This document shows, piece after piece, positions 1-5,875 of a stretch of 8,177 bases of DNA (positions are counted from its first letter, which is position 1; every line of letters begins with the position of its first letter). Below the pieces are notes generated by a model that worked only from the letters and a program-made list of their open reading frames with translations, was not told the DNA's origin and did not search any database. The translations under genes and the position numbers were made by a program. The DNA comes from Ktedonobacterales bacterium (lineage in GTDB: Bacteria; Chloroflexota; Ktedonobacteria; Ktedonobacterales; JACDGC01), in contig JACDGC010000139.1 in NCBI GenBank assembly GCA_013815535.1, positions 1 to 8,177 on the forward strand. Reading direction: 5' to 3'.

Positions 1-1
1 C

Positions 2-535
2 ATCCACGCGCCGAAATCGCGGTCTTTGGCTACACCGCGCGCCCGGCAATATATCGCCGCCATCCAGGCGGCCCACACCATCGGGGAGGCGAATGGATTC
101 GTCATCGGGCTAGAGACCACCCAACGTCCCTGGGACGGCAAGCCGCCACTGCTCTTCGACGACTATGACTACTTCTTGCAATTTGCCGACGAGCATCGGT
201 TGAGCGTGACGCTCGACACTTGCCATGCCGCCGCGAATGGCGACGATTTGCTGGCGGTGCTCACGCAGATTGGTCCGCGCCTGCGCAACATCCACTTCAG
301 CGACGCCACCAGCGCGCCGCCGGGCCAGCGCCCCCGCACCCACGTGCGCCCCGGCATGGGCAACACGACCGATCTGGCGACCTTTGTGCGCGCCTTGGGG
401 CAGACCAATTATAGCGGCCTCATCACCTGCGAGGTCTCGCCGCTGGAACTGCACGCCTGGTCGCTACGTGCCATTGCCCGCAAACTGACCGCGACACGGG
501 CTTTCATCTCCGATGCATTGGCAAGCGGGGCTTGA
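2..535 (+). CDS. Sugar phosphate isomerase/epimerase-like TIM-barrel protein, 3' part
   Basis: The reading frame is open from base 2, so the gene begins upstream of the window and only the last 177 residues are present; the TTG at 26 is probably internal. The visible part fits the xylose-isomerase-like/AP-endonuclease-2 TIM-barrel superfamily. Numbering from base 2, candidate metal and catalytic residues are E38 (IGLETT), D72 and H75 (LTLDTCHA), H98 and D101 (NIHFSD), H114 in an H-x-RPGMG segment, and E144 (ITCEVSP). These Glu, Asp and His positions at the ends of successive beta strands are the usual divalent-metal ligands of the superfamily. Members isomerise or epimerise sugars or inositol derivatives, or act as endonuclease IV; the family alone does not give the substrate. 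Endonuclease IV is less likely, because the extra His ligands of that enzyme are not evident, but the missing N-terminal half prevents a firm choice. It ends in TGA, followed by a long non-coding gap. Confidence 0.8.
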   Translation: MHAPKSRSLATPRARQYIAAIQAAHTIGEANGFVIGLETTQRPWDGKPPLLFDDYDYFLQFADEHRLSVTLDTCHAAANGDDLLAVLTQIGPRLRNIHFSDATSAPPGQRPRTHVRPGMGNTTDLATFVRALGQTNYSGLITCEVSPLELHAWSLRAIARKLTATRAFISDALASGA

Positions 536-642
536 GCGCACGCGATGCTGGCAAAGCCTCGCAGTGGGTTTGGTTCGGATCGCGCAGCATCACTGCCCGT
601 TCCTTCAAAGCGAGCGGCAGGGCACCGCACGCAAACAAATGC

Positions 643-654
643 CTACGCGCGTAG
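643..654. promoter_or_regulatory. 12-base perfect palindrome, possible operator
   Basis: CTACGCGCGTAG is its own reverse complement. It lies 8 bases upstream of a TATATC hexamer (663-668) in the gap before the dehydrogenase gene, a reasonable place for a repressor site. No regulator is known for it here, and a 12-base palindrome in GC-rich DNA can arise by chance. Confidence 0.25.
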
Positions 655-773
655 CCGAACGCTATATCACGATGTTTCCTGGCTCGCAGCACGCATACCC
701 ACACCATCACCCCGCTGACGTGGCCTATGGCCGACGCCGCTGCGAGCATGATAGATCGTATTCTACTCCTATC

Positions 774-791
774 AGCCCGCAGCGGCGGGCT
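774..791 (+). terminator. Short GC-rich hairpin, terminator- or leader-like
   Basis: A perfect 7-base-pair stem (AGCCCGC and GCGGGCT) closes an AGCG loop and is followed by TTCATG, so there is only a very short T-run. It could be a weak terminator for the upstream unit, or, with the next hairpin, part of the dehydrogenase mRNA leader. The position is clear; the role is inferred. Confidence 0.35.
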
Positions 792-800
792 TCATGAGCC

Positions 801-826
801 GAGGCGCGGGTTCGCCCGCTGGCCTC
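801..826 (+). promoter_or_regulatory. Leader hairpin with UUCG loop before dehydrogenase ribosome site
   Basis: GAGGC plus GCGGG (801-810) can pair with CCCGC (815-819) and GCCTC (822-826), leaving a two-base bulge and a TTCG tetraloop. The structure ends 7 bases before the AGGAGG at 834-839. It covers the sequence after the upstream ATG at 794, which argues that this ATG is not the start. It may affect mRNA stability or ribosome access. Confidence 0.4.
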
Positions 827-833
827 CCTTTGC

Positions 834-839
834 AGGAGG
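834..839 (+). promoter_or_regulatory. Ribosome binding site AGGAGG of the dehydrogenase
   Basis: A full consensus AGGAGG ends 11 bases before the ATG at 851. It decides the start against the in-frame ATG at 794, which has no comparable site and would add 19 residues ahead of the Rossmann fold. Confidence 0.8.
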
Positions 840-850
840 AGTTGTCAACG

Positions 851-1711
851 ATGGCGATACAAAAGATTGGCATAGTGGGCGCGGGGCTGATGGGCAGTGG
901 CATCGCCCAAACGGCGGCGCAAGCGGGCCTGGATGTGTGGCTCAGCGACGCGGCGCAAGAGTTTTTGGATCGCGGGTTGGGGCGCATCCATGGTGCGTGG
1001 GGCATGCTGCAAACCAAGGGGCGACTGACCGAAGAGCAAGTGGCGCAGAATAAAGCACGGCTGCATCCCACCTTGGCGCTGGAAGAGTACGCCGACTGCG
1101 ACATCGTGATCGAGGTCATCATCGAGCAAAAGGAGCCAAAACTCGCCCTGTTTCGTCAGATGGACGGCATCTTGCGCCCAGACGCGCTGCTGGTGAGCAA
1201 TACCTCATCCCTCCCCATCACCGAGATGGCCGCCGTCACGGGGCGACGCGACAAAGTGGCTGGCCTCCATTTCTTTAACCCCGTTCCCGTCATGAAGTTG
1301 GTCGAGATCGTGCGCACGGTGGAAACGAGCGATGCAACGGTGGAGACGTTGCGTGCCTTCAGCGCCACCTTGGGCAAGACGCCGATCATCGCCAAAGATA
1401 CCGCTGGTTTCGTCGTGAACTTCCTCTTGATCCCCTATCTGCTGTCAGCCATCCGCATGTATGAGCATGGCACCGCGACGATGGAAGACATCGACACGGC
1501 CATGCAACTGGGCACGAGCTATCCCATGGGACCTTTTACCTTGGCTGACTACGTGGGGCTTGATACCACGCTCTATGCCGCCGAGGTCATCTATGCCGAA
1601 AATCCCGATCCCGCTTATGCGCCGCCCGCCCTGCTGCGCCGCATGGTGACGCTTGGTCGCCTGGGCCGCAAATCTGGTCAGGGTTTCTATGACTACCGCG
1701 AAACGAAATGA
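851..1711 (+). CDS. hbd: 3-hydroxybutyryl-CoA dehydrogenase (3-hydroxyacyl-CoA dehydrogenase family)
   Basis: This cytoplasmic enzyme should interconvert (S)-3-hydroxyacyl-CoA and 3-ketoacyl-CoA with NAD(H), in fatty-acid oxidation, butyrate-type or polyhydroxyalkanoate-related pathways. The 286-residue product has the normal length of stand-alone members. Residues 6-33 form the dinucleotide site: GAGLMG at 10-15 gives GxGxxG, and D33 at the end of the second strand favours NAD over NADP. Expected catalytic residues are present: S119 in SNTSS, H140 in GLHFFNP, E152 (the His-Glu pair) and N190 in GFVVN. The C-terminal helical dimerisation domain follows and ends in the familiar GRKSGQGFYDY. 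The start at 851 is chosen for its AGGAGG site. There is no enoyl-CoA hydratase or thiolase beside it, so the exact pathway is not fixed, and short-chain specificity is inferred from size and architecture. It ends at a hairpin and looks monocistronic. Confidence 0.93.
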   Translation: MAIQKIGIVGAGLMGSGIAQTAAQAGLDVWLSDAAQEFLDRGLGRIHGAWGMLQTKGRLTEEQVAQNKARLHPTLALEEYADCDIVIEVIIEQKEPKLALFRQMDGILRPDALLVSNTSSLPITEMAAVTGRRDKVAGLHFFNPVPVMKLVEIVRTVETSDATVETLRAFSATLGKTPIIAKDTAGFVVNFLLIPYLLSAIRMYEHGTATMEDIDTAMQLGTSYPMGPFTLADYVGLDTTLYAAEVIYAENPDPAYAPPALLRRMVTLGRLGRKSGQGFYDYRETK

Positions 1712-1755
1712 CCTCTTGGTCATGCGGTGGGGATCATTGACTGGCATCAGTTTGC

Positions 1756-1784
1756 TACCCTGCCAGCATCGCTCTGGTGGGGTA
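1756..1784 (+). terminator. Probable terminator after the dehydrogenase
   Basis: An 11-base stem, TACCCTGCCAG (1756-1766) against CTGGTGGGGTA (1774-1784), pairs completely if two G-U wobbles are allowed, with a 7-base loop. The tail TTCATCTCC is only partly T-rich, so termination may be inefficient. A separate 6-base-pair hairpin (1708-1723) overlaps the dehydrogenase stop codon. Confidence 0.5.
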
Positions 1785-1851
1785 TTCATCTCCGAAAAAC
1801 CCCCGATAATGAATGATATGGTCAACTGATTAGCCCGAGTAATGAGCTTCC

Positions 1852-1880
1852 TTGACTATTGGGCGCACCTATGTTAGCCT
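1852..1880 (+). promoter_or_regulatory. Candidate promoter of the two-component operon
   Basis: TTGACT (1852-1857) matches five of six bases of a sigma-70 -35 box and lies 17 bases before TAGCCT (1875-1880), a weak -10 with T1, A2 and T6 kept. The surroundings (about 1785-1880) are more AT-rich than the coding regions. Transcription would start near 1887, giving a leader of about 70 bases. The alternative TATGTT at 1870-1875 has a poor spacing of 12. Confidence 0.4.
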
Positions 1881-1897
1881 CGGGCGTAAACATGCTG

Positions 1898-1920
1898 CGT
1901 CGTTCCGTGATGGTACGACG
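1898..1920 (+). promoter_or_regulatory. Hairpin in leader of response regulator mRNA
   Basis: CGTCGTTCC (1898-1906) pairs with GGTACGACG (1912-1920) with one T-T mismatch and a 5-base loop. It lies between the predicted transcription start and the ribosome site GGAAGG at 1944-1949. As DNA it could also be a regulator site. Function unknown. Confidence 0.3.
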
Positions 1921-1955
1921 TGGCGAGCATTCGGGGAATAGTTGGAAGGTTTTCC

Positions 1956-2420
1956 ATGACACAACAACGCGAACAAGGGACGCAACGCCCCTTCAAAGTG
2001 CTCGTAGTGGACGACGATCCCCATCTCAATGAGGTGCTTGTGGCCTCGTTGCGAATTTTGGGGGGCTTCGAGGTTGTCACCGCATTCGACGGCATGCAAG
2101 GCTTGATCCTGTGCGTCGAAGAGCGACCTAATGCCGTAGTGATCGACGTGCGCATGCCAGAGCTGGATGGCTATCAACTGGTGCGCGCGTTGCGGGGCGA
2201 CCCCGAAACGGCGGATCTGCCGCTCATCATCCTGTCGGCCATGATCCAGGAACGCGACACCAAAATCGGCCTGTATAGTGGCGTTGACCGCTACCTCCGC
2301 AAGCCCCTCGACCCCTATTTGTTAGTCTCAGCGATCCGCGAAGTGATCGAAGCCGATCCCCATCAGCGCCTCACGCGGATGGCGGCGCTCGCCCAAGAAG
2401 AGGATGAGAAGGACGCATGA
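1956..2420 (+). CDS. Receiver-only response regulator (CheY/Spo0F-like)
   Basis: A 154-residue cytoplasmic protein made almost entirely of one receiver domain (about 13-135). The acidic cluster D19-D21 (VVDDDP), phospho-acceptor D64 in VVIDVRMPELDG, the switch residue S94 (IILSA) and K117 in YLRKPLDP are all present, so it should be phosphorylatable. No DNA-binding, enzymatic or other output domain follows; the tail of about 20 residues is charged (EEDEKDA). It is therefore likely to act by protein contact or as a phosphorelay intermediate. I chose the ATG at 1956 because GGAAGG (1944-1949) lies 6 bases before it; a GTG at 1920 would add 12 residues within the leader hairpin. The stop overlaps the next start (ATGA, 2417-2420), making the membrane histidine kinase the probable partner, with coupled translation. 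Confidence 0.9.
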   Translation: MTQQREQGTQRPFKVLVVDDDPHLNEVLVASLRILGGFEVVTAFDGMQGLILCVEERPNAVVIDVRMPELDGYQLVRALRGDPETADLPLIILSAMIQERDTKIGLYSGVDRYLRKPLDPYLLVSAIREVIEADPHQRLTRMAALAQEEDEKDA

Positions 2421-3874
2421 CCACCCCAACCCCTACCGCTGACGATCTAATTCCTGACCTGGAGCAATCCATCACCGCCGCCGAAAAAGCCGACCTGGTC
2501 CAGTTCGAAGATCAACGCCGCTACAACCTGCTGCGCTACATCGTCCCCGCTATCCTCCTTCTTTCAGGTATCGCGTTGCCTTTTGGCATCTTCTCGGATA
2601 TCAGCAATGGGTCGTTTGTCTCCTCAACTGAAAACACGATTGTTTTCGTCGGCTGCGCCATCTCATTCTGGGCGTTACGGCGGCGCAACATGACGGCCTC
2701 GGCGTTGGCACTCTTTGGCGCGGTCGCCATCCTCCTCTATCTGCTCATCAGCATTGATACGATCTTCTCCGGGCCGCTGGCGCTTAGCACCATTCCCGAA
2801 TACGCGCTCTTATTATTCCCGATCGTGCTTGCCGGGGTCATCGGCGGACCACGCCTCATCCTCGCCATCACGATTTTCACCCCGCTCTTTACCTTCTTCG
2901 ATCTCACGTTGACGCCGCACGATGCCGCATTGACGGCGGTGTTCAATGACGGCGGCGCGTTGGGCACCTACATTGACCCCATCGCCACCCAGATCGCCAT
3001 GGGCGTGCTGGTGCTTGTCACCAGCAACAGTCTGCGGCGCACTCAGCGCGAACTCAACAGCACGCGTATCGCCTATCGGCGTGAACGCGAACTCGACCGC
3101 CTCAAGAATCAGTTCATTTCGAATGTCAATCACGAACTGCGTACTCCGCTGATGTCGATGCGCGGCTATCTGGTGTTGGCGCGCGAACTGGGCAAGCGCC
3201 AAGACCCCGACCAGCAAGAATATATGCTCACGCGAGGCGTCGAAACCGTCAACCACATGGAAGGCATCGTGGAGTCCATCTTGGCGGTGCGGCGCATCGA
3301 GGCTACCACCGCCGCGCTGGAGCTTGGCCCCGTCAATGTACGCGAAGCGGCCATCGCCGCCATTCACCTGCTCGATCACAGCATGGCTGGCGACCGTGAG
3401 CGCGACGTGCTGCTCGATCTGGATGAATCGCTGTGGGTCCAGGCGGACGCGGAAAACCTCGTGCAGGTGCTGCTCAATCTGCTTTCTAATGCCTGCAAAT
3501 ATTCCGAGGCGGGCACCACCATCGAAGTTCATGCTCACCGCCAGGGCGGCGCGCTGGCCAGCGTCGGTCGCACCCCCGCCAGCCCCCCGATCGTTGAGGT
3601 CGCCGTGCACGACCATGGGTTGGGCATTCCGCCCGATCAGATCCCGCTGCTGTTTCAGCGCTTCGTGCGTCTCGACCGCGACATCGCTTCGCCGGTGCCA
3701 GGCACGGGGCTTGGCCTGGCCATCTGCCGCGCCTATATCGAAGCCATGGGGGGCAAGATCTGGGTCGAGAGCAGCGGCATCAGTGGCGAAGGCTCGACCT
3801 TCTTGTTTACCTTGGTTCAGACACAACCTGTGGCAGACGCGGAGCCAGCATCCCAGGGCGAATATGTGCGATGA
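2417..3874 (+). CDS. Membrane sensor histidine kinase with six-helix N-terminal domain
   Basis: This 485-residue inner-membrane protein has a charged N-terminal tail (1-37), then about six hydrophobic helices (roughly 38-60, 73-88, 92-114, 127-143, 145-165, 185-203) joined by short loops, with no large extracytoplasmic sensor domain. A basic, probably helical linker (204-230) leads to the dimerisation domain with H239 in NHELRTPL. The catalytic domain looks intact: N-box NLLSNA around 354-359, G1 DHGLGIP (399-405), an F-box LFQRF (412-416) and G2 GTGLGLA (429-435). It should autophosphorylate and pass phosphate to the receiver encoded just upstream. An Ala/Gly/Pro-rich loop at about 374-391 lies between the N and G1 boxes. 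I recognise no PAS or HAMP domain, and I cannot assign the membrane part to a named sensor family; it may sense a membrane state or hydrophobic ligand, or contact another membrane protein. The start is fixed by the ATGA overlap; AAGGA at 2409-2413 is close. Confidence 0.92.
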   Translation: MTTPTPTADDLIPDLEQSITAAEKADLVQFEDQRRYNLLRYIVPAILLLSGIALPFGIFSDISNGSFVSSTENTIVFVGCAISFWALRRRNMTASALALFGAVAILLYLLISIDTIFSGPLALSTIPEYALLLFPIVLAGVIGGPRLILAITIFTPLFTFFDLTLTPHDAALTAVFNDGGALGTYIDPIATQIAMGVLVLVTSNSLRRTQRELNSTRIAYRRERELDRLKNQFISNVNHELRTPLMSMRGYLVLARELGKRQDPDQQEYMLTRGVETVNHMEGIVESILAVRRIEATTAALELGPVNVREAAIAAIHLLDHSMAGDRERDVLLDLDESLWVQADAENLVQVLLNLLSNACKYSEAGTTIEVHAHRQGGALASVGRTPASPPIVEVAVHDHGLGIPPDQIPLLFQRFVRLDRDIASPVPGTGLGLAICRAYIEAMGGKIWVESSGISGEGSTFLFTLVQTQPVADAEPASQGEYVR

Positions 3875-3886
3875 TGCTCGCATCAT
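3871..3886 (+). promoter_or_regulatory. Small hairpin over the kinase stop codon
   Basis: ATGATG and CATCAT form a 6-base-pair stem around a CTCG loop, overlapping the TGA at 3872-3874. A second hairpin, CCAGGC with GCCTGG around an 8-base loop (3909-3928), follows. Neither has a T-run, so they look more like mRNA processing or attenuation structures than full terminators between kinase and membrane gene. Confidence 0.3.
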
Positions 3887-3972
3887 TGATCAACCACAGA
3901 TGGCCCTCCCAGGCCTTTGACTGCCTGGTGAGCACCACGCAGAAAGGGACCTATGGCAACCGAAGAAATCCA

Positions 3973-3980
3973 GGGAGGAG
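3973..3980 (+). promoter_or_regulatory. Ribosome binding site of the membrane protein
   Basis: GGGAGGAG ends 5 bases before the ATG at 3986, a strong match with good spacing. The in-frame ATG at 3953 is preceded only by AAGGGA three bases away, which is too close to be optimal. The stronger site decides the start at 3986. Confidence 0.6.
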
Positions 3981-3985
3981 CAGTG

Positions 3986-5035
3986 ATGGTTGCACCACCT
4001 GCTACCCCAAAGCCACAGATTGGTCGCCCACCAGGCAGCCTTGGCTTCGACTATTTTATGTTCGCCATCACCTTTTGGCCACTGGCAGGAGCCTTTGCAG
4101 ATGCCTATGCCCACAGCAATTCTCCGCGGCTCGAAACCTTCTTTACCCCGTGGCATGGCATCCTCTATTCGGGGGCATTGGCGGTCATCGTCAGCAACCT
4201 CATCGTCATGCGCCGCAACCATGCGCTGGGGTATGCCTGGAATAAAGCAGTGCCCGCCGGATACGAAATGACCGTCTTTGGCACGATCCTCTTAGTGGTG
4301 GCGGGCATCAGCGATTTAACCTGGCATACGCTTTTTGGCATCGAAAAGAACATTGCGGCGGTGGTCAGCCCCACGCATCTCTTGCTGGCAACCAGCCTTG
4401 CCATCATCTTTGCGGGGCCGCTGCGCTCGGCGATCAGTCGCAAAGAGACACTGCGTGGGGCGCAGCAGGTGCCGTTGCTGCTTTCGGCGACCTTCACCTT
4501 CACCCTCATCTGCATCCTGACGCAGTTTCTGAACCCCCTGGCGAATCTGTGGGCGGCGTATGGCGACGTCGATCTCTTTCATAACCCGCCGTACCCCCCC
4601 ATCGATCCATTCATCACGCAGAGCCTGGGGCTGGCGAGCATCGCATTTTTCACGGCGCTCGTGATGGGTTTCGTGCTCTTTCTGGTGCGCCGTTGGTCGC
4701 TCTTTCCGGGTGCCCTGACGATTTTCCTGGGCTTCAGCATGACAGTCATTAGCGGCATCGTCGGCTCACCAAACCTCATCCCGGCAGCCTTGGTGACGGG
4801 CATCGTCGGTGATATCTTATTATTCGCGTTGCGCCCATCGGCAGCGCCGGGGCCAATCCCCTTCCGTATCTTCGCGTTCATGCTGCCCGTCGCGCTGTGG
4901 ACGGCCTATTACGTCGATCTGTTAGCAACGGTGGGGCTGGCATGGCAGGTTCATCTCTGGGTCGGCTCCATCTTTGGCGCCGCCATCATCGGTTGGGCAC
5001 TAAGCTATCTAGTCTATCCGCCCGTCGCGGAATAG
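3986..5035 (+). CDS. Polytopic membrane protein with duplicated D-x3-H...[ST]P-x-H motif, function unknown
   Basis: A 349-residue protein with about ten hydrophobic segments (roughly 23-41, 58-76, 96-112, 131-147, 163-182, 214-236, 241-258, 262-282, 294-315, 324-344). No named domain is recognised with certainty. Two copies of one pattern stand out. D39-x3-H43-x13-H57 has FFTPWH at its end, and D110-x3-H114-x16-H131 has DLTWH at its start and SPTH at its end. Each copy follows one hydrophobic helix and leads into another, suggesting an internal duplication that places acidic and histidine side chains near the membrane face. Further His residues include H199 and H323. From memory, PmoC/AmoC copper subunits have D-x3-H-x12-H with TWH and TPSH, so a metal site is a reasonable inference but not shown. 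It lies 111 bases downstream of the kinase, codirectional, perhaps in the same operon. Starting at 3953 would add 11 residues. Confidence 0.88.
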   Translation: MVAPPATPKPQIGRPPGSLGFDYFMFAITFWPLAGAFADAYAHSNSPRLETFFTPWHGILYSGALAVIVSNLIVMRRNHALGYAWNKAVPAGYEMTVFGTILLVVAGISDLTWHTLFGIEKNIAAVVSPTHLLLATSLAIIFAGPLRSAISRKETLRGAQQVPLLLSATFTFTLICILTQFLNPLANLWAAYGDVDLFHNPPYPPIDPFITQSLGLASIAFFTALVMGFVLFLVRRWSLFPGALTIFLGFSMTVISGIVGSPNLIPAALVTGIVGDILLFALRPSAAPGPIPFRIFAFMLPVALWTAYYVDLLATVGLAWQVHLWVGSIFGAAIIGWALSYLVYPPVAE

Positions 5036-5043
5036 CCAAGACC

Positions 5044-5814
5044 TCACTCGGTCGCGTGCATGGCTGCCACGATCTGTGGCAGCACCTCACCTGATGGCCC
5101 TTGCAAGAAAACATGCGCGCGGCGCGAGAGGGCGCTGGGATGTGGGTTGACCTCAATGACCTTGGCGCCGTGTTGTCGTGCGATGCTGGGTAGGGATGCC
5201 GCTGGCTGCACCTCGCCTGAGGTGCCAACGACCAGCAGCACATCCGCCGCCTCGGTCAGCGCAACCGCGCGCTCAAAGGTCCCCGGCGGCAGCATCTCAC
5301 CGAACCAGACGACAGCGGGCCGCACCCACGCACCACAATGGGGGCACGCGGGCGGCCCTTGTTCGCGATCCCACACCAGATCTTCGATGACAACCTCGGT
5401 GGGATTCCCCTGACAGTCAGCGAGGCATTTATAGCGCGTAATGTCGCCGTGCAGTGCGATGACGTCCGTGCTGCCCGCGCGTTCATGCAATCCATCGATA
5501 TTTTGCGTCATCACCGTGACCGATGGAATGCTCTTTTCCAGTGCCGCGATGGCGTCATGCCCGGCATTTGGTGTGACGGTGCGCAGTTGGGCCTGTCGTT
5601 CCGCATACCAATCCCAGACGAGCTTGGGGTTGGCCCGGAAGCCCGCAACTGTCGCCAGCTTGTGCGGATCGTAGTTTGCCCAAAGTCCTGTGAGCGCATC
5701 GCGAAAGGTCGGCACGCCACTTTCGCGCGACACCCCCGCGCCGGTAAAGACCACGACACGCTGGGCTGCGCGTAAATATTCCGCAGCTTGCTGGATGCGT
5801 GTGATCTCAATCAC
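5044..5814 (-). CDS. cobB: NAD-dependent protein deacylase, class III sirtuin
   Basis: A 256-residue soluble Sir2-family enzyme that should remove acyl groups from lysines using NAD, giving nicotinamide and O-acyl-ADP-ribose. Visible motifs in order: NAD site TGAGVSRESGVPTFR (24-38), TQNIDGLHERAGS (103-115) with catalytic H122 in LHGD, four zinc cysteines C130, C134, C157 and C160, then GTSG (197-200) and VNP (222-224). Y70 and R73 in WDWYAER match the Tyr-x-x-Arg pair of class III sirtuins such as CobB and SIRT5, which bind acidic acyl groups (succinyl, malonyl), so deacylation beyond acetyl is likely. The GTG start at 5814 is chosen because AAAGGA lies 8 bases upstream; the frame stays open to 5952, but that extension is low-complexity and overlaps the neighbouring gene. 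It converges on the membrane protein gene with 8 bases between stops and lies 61 bases after the PAS kinase gene, probably co-transcribed with it. Confidence 0.95.
   Translation of the reverse strand: MIEITRIQQAAEYLRAAQRVVVFTGAGVSRESGVPTFRDALTGLWANYDPHKLATVAGFRANPKLVWDWYAERQAQLRTVTPNAGHDAIAALEKSIPSVTVMTQNIDGLHERAGSTDVIALHGDITRYKCLADCQGNPTEVVIEDLVWDREQGPPACPHCGAWVRPAVVWFGEMLPPGTFERAVALTEAADVLLVVGTSGEVQPAASLPSIARQHGAKVIEVNPHPSALSRRAHVFLQGPSGEVLPQIVAAMHATE
5063..5083 (+). terminator. Hairpin inside sirtuin 3' end, possible terminator for plus-strand operon
   Basis: GCTGCCAC (5063-5070) and GTGGCAGC (5076-5083) form a perfect 8-base-pair stem with a 5-base loop, 27 bases after the membrane protein stop. 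No T-run follows, so if it terminates plus-strand transcripts it does so without the classical tail. It lies within the last codons of the sirtuin gene on the other strand. Confidence 0.35.
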
Positions 5815-5822
5815 GTGGCTTA

Positions 5823-5828
5823 TCCTTT
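5823..5828 (-). promoter_or_regulatory. Ribosome binding site AAAGGA of the sirtuin
   Basis: On the minus strand AAAGGA is followed by 8 bases and then GTG at 5814. This sets the sirtuin start, removing 46 residues that the open frame would otherwise add. Confidence 0.65.
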
Positions 5829-5875
5829 CACCGCGCCAGTCATCCCCTGCGGCGTCAGATGGCTTGCTGGCAGGC

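Larger units (their letters stand above)
536..850. other. Non-coding gap with regulatory-looking structure
   Basis: This 315-base stretch separates the isomerase-like gene from the dehydrogenase. Short open frames exist on both strands, but none has a convincing ribosome site or a recognisable protein. It holds a 12-base perfect palindrome (643-654), a TATATC hexamer at 663-668 that could be a weak -10 element but lacks a good -35 box, and two GC-rich hairpins (774-791 and 801-826) just before the dehydrogenase ribosome site. It probably contains the end of the upstream transcript and the promoter and leader of the next gene. I could not place a confident promoter. Confidence 0.55.

Noticed and set aside
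513..797. Short frames in the gap after the isomerase-like gene
   Set aside because: No ribosome sites, no recognisable motifs, and frames on both strands have similar length, as expected by chance in GC-rich DNA.
794..850. Upstream ATG start for the dehydrogenase
   Set aside because: It would add 19 residues before the Rossmann strand, has no ribosome site, and its codons form the leader hairpin and the AGGAGG of the 851 start.
1920..1955. GTG start for the response regulator
   Set aside because: No ribosome site precedes it, and it falls on the leader hairpin; the ATG at 1956 follows GGAAGG.
2813..3886. Long open frame (357 codons) on the minus strand
   Set aside because: It lies antisense to the membrane histidine kinase, whose catalytic boxes are all recognisable; the antisense product has no family features and arises from codon bias in GC-rich DNA.
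5338..5775. 145-codon plus-strand frame within the sirtuin
   Set aside because: It is antisense to well-conserved sirtuin motifs, and no independent evidence supports it.
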